DNA from: Plantago ovata
Lineage: Eukaryota > Streptophyta > Magnoliopsida > Lamiales > Plantaginaceae
NCBI GenBank assembly: GCA_028274465.1
Contig: CM051456.1
Coordinates: 84,120,753 to 84,184,752, forward strand
DNA length: 64,000 nt
Direction of reading: 5' to 3'
The position numbers and the translations under genes were made by a program. How positions within the stretch are numbered: position 1 is the stretch's first letter; each line of letters starts with the position of its first letter. Shown in pieces: positions 1 through 9,907 of the stretch. The notes under the pieces were generated by a model. That model saw only the letters and a program-made list of their open reading frames with translations. It was not told the DNA's origin and did no database searches.

Positions 1-525
1 TTGGGGAGGAGGTTATCGCTGGTTATCTCTATACTTATCTTGCTTATGAAAAACTTATGAAATTTTTTGCATTTGCACGTTTACTGCTTTCCTAGGATAG
101 TCTTGCATGTTTTACATGGAGTTTATTGCCGAATTTTTTGAACTTTTTATTGGGTAGATCAACTAGCTATGCCATTAATCGTATGCTTCATCTCTATGAA
201 TTTGTTTGAGGTTTTTCTCGCTTGGCTTGTCACATTTATGTATTGCACTTAGTTAAGCTTGGTAGTCTCGACATCACTTAGTGGTGTTTTCTCTACTGCG
301 GTTCATGAAGGCCTTTATAATAGGATGATGCATGTTAGGGTCTTGTGGTTGTTTTCCCGAGTAATTATGTACCTAAGAGGCAACAAGTCTTCACCATGCT
401 TTTAGATTGCTAAATACCTAGGAAGGAGGTAGTGTGAGGGTGTGTGATCCTTTGTTTATAACCTATTCTTCCGAATAGGTTTGGGGAAGGGGTTGCACCA
501 TCATAGACTTGTTTCTGTTTTTCAT
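1..525 (+). mobile_element. Fragment of X-type Athila-like 3' non-coding region
   Basis: This stretch has no gene. It matches the 3' non-coding region of element X-plus (about 24226-24760) in the same orientation, including the TTTGGGGAGG motif near the start, the CATCAC...GTGGTG hairpin near 269-283, and the AACCTATTC/GAATAGGTT hairpin at 460-481 followed by TGGGGAAGG. It stops abruptly near 525, where it meets a truncated minus-strand X-type LTR. It is the end of another X-type element whose remainder lies left of the window. Confidence 0.8.
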
Positions 526-527
526 CT

Positions 528-1738
528 ACAACTACAACGAAAACCGTAGTGTAGTAGTAGAATGACTCGAGTGTCGTTCTCTCAGGACTATAACTAGCTT
601 TATCTATTTAACAAGAGAATATAAAACAGCATATAGAAAGCAATAGGGGGTTTTCAAGCAGATAATGGAGGTTGGTGATAGTATGGTCCTTCTTAACATA
701 ATGGGTCGATAATCATGCATAAATTCCTCGGTCTTACATAGAGATCTTTGAATCAATCTTGTGTCCTGTTGCAAATATTAAGCACTACGAAGATAATATG
801 GGTCTGACTCATCAACAACTAACGTCCTAATGTGTTCCGTAATTATTCAACACTACGAAGATAATTGGTCTGATTGGTTGACAAGTGTCCATGTGTGCAT
901 AATAATCAATACAACATACGAGAATTTTGGTTGCAACTGATCAACGAAATAAAGCAATGACACGAAGTATAATGCGCGATATAGCCATTATCATGATTAT
1001 CTTCCCTCGCGAAGAATTCACATACTACCACCAACGATAAGTTTAGCTACTCATAATAGGCATGCAATCAATAGCAATCATAGAAGAAAACATATTGAAA
1101 GAAGAATAAAATAAGTAGATAAAAACTGTAAGGTACAAAGTTACCGAAGGTTGTCAATCTCCGGATGATTGCGATCCTACGCGCTCCAATCTGCTATGAA
1201 AAAGTATCCCCTAAGCTACGGAACTCCCAGGACAGGCCCCGGGAAGTTCCTCCCTAAAACTATAGAGAGAGGTGAGAAAGTAGGCTTGGAAAGATATGAT
1301 TTTAGGAGAAAAACTTGAGCTCTATATATAGGCCCCAAATTTACTCTGGGGCGGTTCGCCTCTGGATGGGGCGGTTCGCCCCCCACTATTTCGCGGAATT
1401 TCCACGTTTTTCGACGCGGATTTGGATATCTTCACCTTTTCGGACTCGGTTTATGACTTCTAGTAGCCTTCTAACCTCCAGATTCGGCCCCTAGACTCCA
1501 AATCCTATCCGGAAACCTTCAGATACTCCAAATAGGCTTCTGGAACACCAATTCCTTGTAGACTTGAATATAATTGCCCCGAAATCTCCGAATTTCAACC
1601 AAAACCTGTAAAATAAAATCTAAAGGGAAACGTGACACTATTCTAATAAAATGTACTAAAATATAGCTAAATCAACATAGAGGATAGCTAAAATAGGTGA
1701 AAAAGACTCGAATGAAAGTGTAAAATACACATTCATCA
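528..1738 (-). repeat. 3' LTR of element A (X type, truncated outer end)
   Basis: Read on the minus strand this LTR begins TGATGAATGTG at 1738 and aligns throughout with 4761-6018. The TATA-like CTATATATAG is at 1322-1331. It is preceded by GGGGCGAACCGCCCC-type palindromes near 1350-1385. The polypurine-like TTTGGGGAGTT abuts its inner border at 1739-1752. The outer end does not reach the expected TTCATCA terminus and joins X-type 3' sequence near 525-528. Confidence 0.85.
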
Positions 1739-3185
1739 AACTCCCCAAACCGAACCTTTGCTTGTCCTCAAGCAACTAAGCTAGACTCGAATACAAAAAA
1801 CATGCAAGACTCAAAAATGGAGTTTTATGCCAAATAAAATGAACTAATTTACTGAATCTACCAAATAACATATGAACAAAAACCATATAAATCAAAGCAT
1901 GAATATAGGTTGAAGAATACTTCGATTGACTTATACACATCCACATAAACACTTATGTCCAGACAAGATAGTCTCTTGTAACATTCTCTACCTGGACGTA
2001 GTCAGTGACGACGTAATGATGCATGCTAAGATACGAATGGTTGCCCCGTGCCTATGAAACTGAGGACTTACTGCTGTTCCACCATGTTAAGACTTTCCCT
2101 CAAAAGAGGTCGAACCAGTACTGGCTCTCATCAAACGAAGGAGGGTTCCCTATAAAAGATAACTCTCCCCTATTCTACCCATCTTTCAAGTAAGTCTTAA
2201 GCTATTCACCACTTCCTGAATGGCAGGACGAGGGTGTTCTAGAACAGATGACACTTAAGACAAAAAAGATAAAAACACGATTACGAACAATACGAAAAAT
2301 GGAAAAGGCTCAAAACTTTGCTAAACTGCTTTTGGCTTTTCTTCTTTTTTTTTTTGGACCCTTCTTTGCTTTTTTTTTGGGGTCTTCTCTTTTTTTTCTT
2401 CCAGATTCCTTTTTTATTTTTTCTCTTTTTTTATGGAATTTTTTCTCTCTTTTTTCGATTTTTTCAAGCCAGCAGTAGCATAACAAAAAGAGAAAAATGA
2501 CTCACACGACTTCCCCAAACCTATTCAAAAGAATAGGTTGGAGTACAAAATTACGGAAAAGGAAAAATAAACTCACGATACGAGAATGAAAAACAAAAAC
2601 AAGTCTATGATGGTGTAACCCCCTCCCCAAACCTATTCGGAAGAATAGGTTATAAACAAAGGATCACACAACCTCACACTACCTCCTTCCTAGGCATTTA
2701 GCAATCTCAAAGCATGGTGAAGACTTGTTGCCTCTTAGGTACATAATTACTCGGGAAACAACCATAAGACCCTAACATGCATCATCCTATTATAAAGGCC
2801 TTCGTGAACCGCAGTAGAGAAAGCACCACTAAGTAATGTCGAGACTACCTAGCTCAACTAAGTGCAATATATAAATGTGACAAGCCAAGCGAGAAAAACC
2901 TCAAACAAATTCATAGAGATGAAGCATACGATTAATGGCATAGTTAGTTGATCTACCTGACAGAAAAGTTCAAAAAATTCGGCAATAAACTCCATATTAA
3001 ACGTGCAAGACTATCCTAGGAAAGCAGTAAACGTGCAAATGCAATTAAAAAAAAACAAGACTATCCTACTCAACATCACAAAGCCAAACAATACTTAACA
3101 TCATGGTTCACATCCCATCCCCCTCATAAAACTTAAGCTAGTCCCTAGCAAAAGAGAATGAGTAAATAAAAAATGATACTAGATG
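1739..3185 (-). mobile_element. Non-coding 3' region of element A
   Basis: No gene is seen here. On the minus strand it carries the shared Athila-like 3' region in order: the CATCAC/GTGGTG hairpin (about 2822-2838), the AACCTATTC/GAATAGGTT hairpin (2630-2651) with GGGGAGG next to it, a second imperfect copy (about 2519-2541), a 130-nt tract that is purine-rich on the minus strand (about 2338-2470), and the terminal TTGCTTG-AGGA-CAAGCAA hairpin next to the LTR (about 1758-1775). Phenylalanine-rich frames on the plus strand here are artefacts of the pyrimidine tract. Confidence 0.8.
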
Positions 3186-4541
3186 TTACCGAACGGTTTG
3201 GCCTCGGTCGGCTGAGTATTCAAGAATGGACTCAAGAGTACCTCCCCACGGTGGCCGCCATTCTCTTGGTCCAATGTAGCAAAGAGACCTAGGAAGCCTC
3301 AAAGATCTCACCATGGTGAATGGATTGGTTTGCTTTGCAGGCATATCCAATAAGGACTTCATCAATAGGAGGACATTCACTTTGACTTCATCGAGGTGCT
3401 TGTTTAGTGGTGGCTCCTGTGTATCTTGCTTGTCAAGCTTTCCACCTCGGAGGAGTAGATTCACCTCTTTGTACTTAAGAACCTCAGTAGTAACGGAAGG
3501 AAGTGGTTTTGGGTTGATGCGAATGTCTGGGAGTAAAGAAACAGGGGAGCTGGGGTCGTCCAACTCACTGGTCATGGGAGGCGGTTCTCCCCCCATGCTG
3601 GGCGACTCGCCCCCCACCTCCAGGGGGGCGTCGCCTTCCAATCCTTTCTCCTCTTCAAGTTCTCGAACCTCTTCTACTTCAGCACAATTCAACAAGCTGA
3701 ATTCTTCCGTAAGATGCTCAATTACTTCAACTTCTTCAACAACTTTTGCTATTCGAAGGTCATCTTCAACTTGCTCGGCATGTGCATCTTCCCCAACGAT
3801 TTCTTCGGTTTCAAAATACTCCTCGGATGAGCTTCCTGCTTCACCTCGATCTACTTCCTTTGCGGTGATGTGAATTGGTATGACCTCATCGGATTGTGTT
3901 GAACCTCTGGCGTACTTACGGAGGACTTCTTCTGCCTCGTCGACCGTACATTCTCCCAGACCGCCGCTCAACTGATCCACTCTAAGTCGTTCCTCTTCAC
4001 GAAGTCCACCAACGAAGCACCAAATCAACTCCCCATCTTCGAAACGGTGATGGGGGCACTCACGTTTATACATCTCAAAACGTTCGTAGGCGTCACAAAA
4101 CTGCTCATACTCTCCTTGCTCGAAATATTGGATCCTATCACGTAAGGCAATTGTCTCATGATAAGGCATGAACCGCGCCAAGAACTCCTCTACTACTTGG
4201 CCCCAAGTTTTCAGCGATCCTGGTTCAAACCTTGCAATCCAACGCCTCGGCTCATACCCAAGAGCAAAAGAAAATAGTTTCCTGCATAATTGGTCCTTAG
4301 TAAACCCTTCTGCTGGAATTCTTTCTATTTCCTCCTCATAGGATCGAATGAAACTCCATGGGTCCATCCCTACTCCATCTTCGTACCTCGGTAAGTACCT
4401 CACCATGGACTCCGTCACCTCATACCTCCTTAACTCGTCTTCCAGGTATATGGAAGATCCTCTCCTCACCTGCGAGAATTGGGGTGTCATGCGAGCGCGC
4501 ATGGACATCATACATGTATGTCTGTAGTAAGAGTAACTCAA
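3186..4541 (-). CDS. Gag-like protein of element A
   Basis: This 451-residue frame is a retrotransposon Gag. Residues about 30-210 hold the conserved plant gag core, with the blocks GVGMDPWSFIRSYEEE, RKLFSFALGYEPRRW, EFLARFMPYHET and KRECPHHRFEDGELIW. An acidic stretch follows (about 215-330), then a Gly/Pro-rich segment encoded by GC-rich palindromes (near 3585-3625). No CCHC zinc knuckle is visible. The closest relative in the window is the Z2 gag (57768-59006), not the X or Y gags. The true start may be the MSMRARM methionine, about ten residues in, because Z2 begins there. The last residues (RGQTVR) match the tail region after the aORF of X-minus, so the C terminus looks fused. Gag would form the virus-like particle. 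Confidence 0.8.
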   Translation of the reverse strand: MSYSYYRHTCMMSMRARMTPQFSQVRRGSSIYLEDELRRYEVTESMVRYLPRYEDGVGMDPWSFIRSYEEEIERIPAEGFTKDQLCRKLFSFALGYEPRRWIARFEPGSLKTWGQVVEEFLARFMPYHETIALRDRIQYFEQGEYEQFCDAYERFEMYKRECPHHRFEDGELIWCFVGGLREEERLRVDQLSGGLGECTVDEAEEVLRKYARGSTQSDEVIPIHITAKEVDRGEAGSSSEEYFETEEIVGEDAHAEQVEDDLRIAKVVEEVEVIEHLTEEFSLLNCAEVEEVRELEEEKGLEGDAPLEVGGESPSMGGEPPPMTSELDDPSSPVSLLPDIRINPKPLPSVTTEVLKYKEVNLLLRGGKLDKQDTQEPPLNKHLDEVKVNVLLLMKSLLDMPAKQTNPFTMVRSLRLPRSLCYIGPREWRPPWGGTLESILEYSADRGQTVR

Positions 4542-4760
4542 TACTAAAAATTAGACTCGTTAGAAATTTTGAAAAATCGAGAATAAATCTTGATATCGAA
4601 TACTACTAAGGCTAGGAAAGGGAAATTAGAAACAGACTAGGAAAGCAGTATCAGAGAGAGATTGAAAAGAAAAACTAAAACTAATAGAATTAGGAATCTA
4701 AAGCTGTATAAACAAATTAAACAGAAAAAAGGAGTATAGTCCCCGGCAACGGCGCAAATT
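4542..4760 (-). mobile_element. Leader and primer-binding site of element A
   Basis: The minus strand at 4740-4757 closely resembles TGGCGCCGTTGCCGGGGA, the 18-nt site complementary to the 3' end of plant tRNA-Asp that Athila-like elements use as primer. It lies directly inside the 5' LTR. The remaining leader (about 4608-4739) matches the X-minus leader at 33510-33626, showing that the X-type sequence runs up to the start of gag. Confidence 0.8.
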
Positions 4761-6018
4761 TGATGAACGGGGATTTGTCAGGTCCCGGTTCAGTCAAATA
4801 AATTTGTTATTTAGCCAAAGGCAATCCACAACTACAACGAAAACCGTAGTGTAGTAGTAGAATGACTCGAGTGTCGTTCTCTCAGGACTATAACTAGCTT
4901 TATCTATTTAACAAGAGAATATAAAACAGCAGATAGAAAGCAATAGGGGGTTTTCAAGCAGATAATGGAGGTTGGTGATAGTATGGTCCTTCTTAACATA
5001 ATGGGTCGATAATCATGCATAAATTCCTCGGTCTTGCATAGAGATCTTTGAATCAATCTTGTGTCCTGTTGCAAATATTAAGCACTACGAAGATAATATG
5101 GGTCTGACTCATGAACAACTAACGTCCTAATGTGTTCCGTAATTATTCAACACTACGAAGATAATTGGTCTGATTAGTTGACAAGTGTCCATGTGTGCAT
5201 AATAATCAATACAACATACGAGAATTTTGGTTGCAACTGATCAACGAAATAAAGCAATGACATGGAGTATAATGCGCGATATAGCCATTAGCATGATTAT
5301 CTTCCCTCGCTAAGAATTCACATACTACCACCAACGATAAGTTTAGCTACTCATAATAGGCATGCAATCAATAGCAATCATAGAAGAAAACATATTGAAA
5401 GAAGAATAAAATAAGTAGATAAAAACTGTAAGATACAAAGTTATCGAAGGTTGTCAATCTCCGGATGATTGCGATCCTACGCGCTCCAATCTACTATGAA
5501 AAAGTATCCCCTAAGCTACGGAACTCCCAGGACAGGCCCCGGGAAGTTCCTCCCTAAAACTATAGAGAGAGGTGAGAAAGTAGGCTTGGAAAGATATGAT
5601 TTTCGGAGAAAAACTTGAGCTCTATATATAGGCCCCGAATTTACTCTGGGGCGGTTTGCCCCCAAGTATTTCGCGGAATTTCCTTGTTTTTCGACGCGGA
5701 TTTGGATTTCTTCACCTTTTCGGACTGGGTTTATGACTTCTAGTAGCCTTCTAACCTCCAGATTCGGCCCCTAGACTCCAAATCCTATCCGGAAACCTTC
5801 AGATACTCCAAATAGGCTTCTGGAACACCAATTCCTTGTAGACTTGAATATAATTGCCCCGAAATCTCCGAATTTCAACCAAAACCTGTAAAATAAAATC
5901 TAAAGGGAAACGTGACACTATTCTAATAAAATGTACTCAAATATAGCTATATTAACATAGAGGATAGCTAAAATAGGTGAAAAAGACTGGAATGAAAGTG
6001 TAAAATACACATTCATCA
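4761..6018 (-). repeat. 5' LTR of element A (X type)
   Basis: The minus strand reads TGATGAATGTG at 6018 and ends TTCATCA at 4761. The TATA-like CTATATATAG is at 5622-5631, with a single GGGGCGG...CGCCCC palindrome just upstream (about 5647-5663). It is homologous to the X-type LTRs at 20447-21716, 25619-26941 and 33647-34959. Confidence 0.9.
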
Positions 6019-6130
6019 CTCACCTCCCGGTTCAAAGACATGGACGTCTTGCTTTGCTTGTCCGCCACCAGAAATCGACATAGCCAATGTAGAGGAATGT
6101 TGTGAAGAATCTATTGATGAAGCCTCTTCA

Positions 6131-6595
6131 GTGCTTAGCTTGGATTCCACGACCTTAATTGAGGATGTCAAGAGTGTTGGTAAAGAAGAAGTCGTGGAGG
6201 AGGTGATGACTGAATCCATTGCTTCACCTGAGTCAGACAGTGTTGTCTTGAGTTGTGTTGAGATCGAGGAGCTACTCTCTGAAGATTTTGGTGTCTCTGA
6301 ATCGACATGTTTGGATTCTATTGCTACAGACACTCTTGATCTTGACTCCTATGTTCTGGTCCATGCACCCACCTATGAGCTTCAAGGGCGTTTTGATCCA
6401 CTTTTTTCTTTTTATTTTCCCTCTGATTCCTTTAGTTATTATTTAGATTTTGATTTTGTTAATTTAGTTGATTTTTATTTTCAGGGAATCATGGATTTGC
6501 TTGAGGACTTGAGGAGAGGAGCCAAAGATGGTTCCCAAGATGCAAGGAGTAATGGAACGAATGCACGAGATTCGTTCCCATTTGATAATGGATAA
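6131..6595 (+). CDS. Unknown acidic ORF inside Y1
   Basis: This open stretch of about 154 residues is rich in Glu, Asp and Ser in its first half (blocks VGKEEVVEEVM and CVEIEELLSEDFG). An aromatic-rich stretch follows (FSFYFPSDSFSYYLDF), then a basic tail with a LLEDLRRGAKDG block. I do not recognise a domain. It lies just before the Y-type 3' non-coding region, which is where the aORF sits in Y2, but it shows no similarity to that aORF. It could be the tail of the Y1 polyprotein or a different extra ORF. It begins soon after the A insertion, so its true start cannot be judged. Confidence 0.4.
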   Translation: MLSLDSTTLIEDVKSVGKEEVVEEVMTESIASPESDSVVLSCVEIEELLSEDFGVSESTCLDSIATDTLDLDSYVLVHAPTYELQGRFDPLFSFYFPSDSFSYYLDFDFVNLVDFYFQGIMDLLEDLRRGAKDGSQDARSNGTNARDSFPFDNG

Positions 6596-8536
6596 CCTTT
6601 GTGGTATTTCTTTGCATGTAGTTTAGTTTTTCCTTTTTATTGCTTTTGTAGTTGTGGCCTGTGTGCCTTTTGTCGTGATTCGTTTAGTCTAGTGTTTGTC
6701 TTGGTGCCTTAGGTGATTAAGATAGGAAAAAACATCGAAAACCCGGAAACAGAGCCAAGAGAAGCGCTTGGAAGGGCCAAGCGGTCCGCTTGAATCTTCA
6801 GTAAATCAAAAAAAAAAAAAAAATTACTGGAATTTCAAGCGGAGCGCCTGGATCCTCCCAAGCGCTCCGCTTGACAAGCGGACCGCTTGGCTCCCGCCAA
6901 GCGGTCCGCCTGGACCCTGTACCCAGATTTTCCTCGTTTTTACCATTCTTCTCACCTTTGTGCACCCGTTTTCACATGTTTCTTGATTCCTTTCAGGTAC
7001 TACTCATATATAGGAGATTGGACACGAACCTTTATCTCAGGGAAGTGTACTTTCAATCCAATTTTTCCTTTTCATTCAACTTTTCTTTGCTCGAGGACGA
7101 GCAAAAGTTTAGGTTTGGGGAGGGGGTATTGGATTTTCAGTACTAAATGCTTGTGTGGTTCGTACATGCCTGATTTTACTCACGTTCATGTGATTTGTCG
7201 TGTTTTTCAAATTTTTGCATGCATATCATCCATAAATTAGTTGTTGCACGTTGTTGTGTGTGGAGTTTATTGCCAAGTCTTTTGAACTTTTTTATTGAGT
7301 AGACTAAGTGTTTATGACCATTGATGATATGTTGCATCACTTTGCAAGTAGTTTGAGGCTTGTCTCGCTTGGTTTGTCACATTCGCATGTGCACTAGTTA
7401 AGCTTAGTAGTCTCGACATCACCTTGAGTAGTGTTTCTTCTGCTGCGGTTCACGATGGCCATATAAAATGATGCATGTTAGAATCTATAGTTGTAACCCG
7501 TGTAATTATGTACGTAAGAGGCGACAAGTTCTTCACCCCGATTAGAGATTGCCAAATGCCTAGGAAGGAGGTAGTGTGAGGTGTGCGATTCCTTGTATCA
7601 AACCTATTCTATCGAATAGGTTTGGGGAGGGGGTTGCCTTATTGATCTTGTCTTTCGTCTTGAGTCATTGTAGATTTTTCTTAGATTTATTTTTCTTTTG
7701 TTTTGTGTCCCAACCTATTCTCTCGAATAGGTTTGGGGAGGTGTGTTTGTAAAAAGTTTTTCCCTTTTTTTTTTCTTCTTTGTGCTCAAACCTATCCTCT
7801 CGAATAGGTTTGGGGAGGTTTTTGACACGTAGTACTGCTGCTTGCCTAGCTATAAAAAAAAAAAAAAAGAGAAAAGAAAAAGAGAAAATAAAAAAAGAAG
7901 AAGAAAATAAAGAATAAGACCCAAAAGCAAAAGAAGGGTCGTTGCAAGCCAAAAGCAGTCTCGTAGTGTCAAGTGTCATGTAAATATTTTGTCCTTGTGA
8001 AGTATCGAGTTGTAAATTCTATCTTTCGTTTCGTGTCGCCTTTGTCCAAGGCCTGTTCTTGACCACCCTCGTCTTGCTATTCAAGAAGTGGTTGAAAGAG
8101 GCTCACTCTTGAGAGTCTGGGTAGAATAGGGGAGTGTTATCTTTCTAAGGGAACCCTCCTTCGTTTGATGAGAGCCAGTATTGGTTCGCCCTCTCTTGAG
8201 GAAAAGTCTCGCTTGGTGAACAGTAGTAAGCCCTCGGTTTCATAGGCACGGGCCAATTGTAGTATGATAATATGCATCATTGTGTCGTCACTGACCAGGT
8301 CCAGGTAGAAGATGTTACGAGAGACTCCTTTGCTTAACCAAGTGCACATGAGAATGTGTATATTCGCAATTGAGGCTTTCTTCAACCTACTTGCATGTCA
8401 TGCTCATTTGGTTTTGTTCATAAGCATTTGGTAGATTCAATAGATTAGTTCACTTTACTTGGCATGAGACTCCTTTTGTGTTGCATTTAGGATAGTTTGT
8501 TGCTTGAGGACAAGCAAAGGTTTGGTTTGGGGAGTT
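6596..8536 (+). mobile_element. Non-coding 3' region of Y1
   Basis: No gene is seen here. In order it holds: a block of CCAAGCG/CGCTTGG-type palindromes (6755-6915); a TTGCTCG-AGGA-CGAGCAA hairpin followed by AGGTTTGGGGAGG (about 7087-7126); the CATCACC...GTAGTG hairpin (7417-7433); three AACCTATTC/GAATAGGTT hairpins (7601-7622, 7712-7733, about 7788-7810), each followed by TTTGGGGAGG; a purine tract (about 7854-7935); a block shared with X and Z (8050-8390); and the terminal TTGCTTG-AGGA-CAAGCAA hairpin and TTTGGGGAG tract touching the LTR. Confidence 0.85.
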
Positions 8537-9907
8537 TGATGAACGTATTTTTGACGCGTTCATCTTGTCTTTTTTACCTTCTTTTGCTATCTTTTAGCCT
8601 TGTCTTTTGGTTAGTTTTGTAGAATAGTGTCACGTTTTGTGTTTTTTGCATTTTCAGGCACTTAGGTACGAAATGGCATTTTTGGAGCTAAAAACGCGTT
8701 TTTTTGATAGAAAATGGCCCCGTTGAAGTTCCTTGATCTCCACGGCTTGTTCGTGAGTGTTTGAGCATCAATAAGCATTGAGAAGGATGAGTCCAGGGCA
8801 CCCGAGGGCCGTACGAGGGCAAAAAGATTGAGTTTGAAGACAAAAATCTGCCAAGGGGCCAAGCTAAGCGCCTGGAATAGTGAAGCGCTCCGCTTCATTT
8901 TCCAGGAGCTTTGGCAGCAGCCAAGCGAAGCGCTTGGAGGGCCCAAGCGCTTCGCTTGCCAAGCGCTCCGCTTGGCCTCTCCAAGCGGTCCGCTTGGCAG
9001 CGGTTACGTTTTCAAATTTTCCATACTTTTGAACATTGGCTTCGTTTTGGAGAGCTCCTAAGCCCCAAAACTCAGAGAAAACTCAGATTACATTGTATTT
9101 TAGATTGGATTAAAGGTTTTGGCATAGGATTGCATCCATTGTTTCATCTACGGAGAGGTTTTCATCAATACCCACCGATTAGTGACAGCTTGGTGGTAAC
9201 ATTGTATCATTATCTCTTGTCTAGTAGTTTGATTTGATGTATTCTATTTACAATTCATATGATTTGATGTCTATGTTGATGAATATGAGTAGCTAAATCC
9301 TTTGTGTTGGTGGTAGAATGTAGAATATGCATGCTATGGGTTATGTTTATGCTTACATGAGATTGTGATTCAATCTTGCTGCAAAAATCCTTCATATGAT
9401 TCTTAGTTGCCTATAAAATATATTCGACTTGAGTATAGTGACAAACTCTTGGTCAATGAAAGCTATAGGATTGTATGTTAGAGATTTGCAGCATGCTAGA
9501 TAAATGGTGTTAGTGACAAACACCTCTAAAGTATTGATAGTGGTCTTTTATGATGTGTGTCTTGAAAGTTACCTAGACAAGTTGCTTAGCAGACTTGATC
9601 GAAGGTTTTACGCACTGAACTTGTGAGCATATTCGTAACCTATGCATGTGTATTTGATTTCTACCACCAACCGTTTTCCAAACTTGATTACAACAATCTG
9701 ATTTCTCGTTGCTTTGTCCTAAGAAAACAATTCTATAAACACTTGAACTCGTTGTCTGAAATAACTAGCAAAAACCACAAACAAAGCCACGTTAGGTCCC
9801 GAGAGAACGACACTCGGGGACAACTTGCCATTGCACTCTAGTTTGTGTAGTGATAAGTGTTCTTTGGCTTTTAAACAAATTTAATGGGTGAAAACACGAC
9901 ATCATCA
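8537..9907 (+). repeat. 3' LTR of Y1 (Y type)
   Basis: The LTR starts TGATGAACGTA and ends GACATCATCA. It aligns along its whole length with 14088-15489 and 28656-30055. A GC-rich palindromic block (CCAAGCG-NNN-CGCTTGG) lies at about 8862-9000. No clear TATA box follows it, unlike the X and Z LTRs. Confidence 0.9.

Larger units (their letters stand above)
528..6018 (-). mobile_element. Element A: gag-only Athila-like LTR retrotransposon
   Basis: This minus-strand element has X-type LTRs at both ends (3' LTR about 528-1738, outer end truncated; 5' LTR 4761-6018). The primer-binding site abuts the 5' LTR. One gag-like reading frame (3186-4541) is followed by a non-coding 3' region. No protease, RT, RNase H or integrase is visible, so it is non-autonomous. 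The gag resembles that of the Z element, while the LTR, leader and 3' region are X type, which makes A a chimera. It lies inside Y1. The LTRs are very similar by eye, apart from a GC-rich block present only in the 3' copy, suggesting an age of about a million years or less. The gag frame is open but the element as a whole is not intact. Confidence 0.85.
6019..9907 (+). mobile_element. Element Y1: 3' part of a Y-type Athila-like retrotransposon
   Basis: Y1 is represented by an internal segment (6019-8536) and a 3' LTR (8537-9907). Its 5' portion is off the left edge, beyond the A and X-type insertions. The LTR ends ...CATCATCA at 9907 and is followed directly by integrase sequence of Z1 (AGCTTCAGTG, matching Z2 at about 61948), so Y1 is inserted in Z1. 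The non-coding part from 6640 matches the Y2 3' region (20240-20446 plus 26942-28655). The copy is incomplete in this window and cannot be dated from its LTR pair. Confidence 0.85.

Noticed and set aside
2248-2500. Phenylalanine-rich open frames on the plus strand
   Set aside because: They come from a pyrimidine tract, the complement of the conserved purine tract of the element A 3' region; no protein feature supports them.
9623-9841. Short frame in the Y LTR (also at 15205 and 29747) as a conserved small protein
   Set aside because: It recurs only because the LTR itself is repeated; the start differs between copies and no other support exists.
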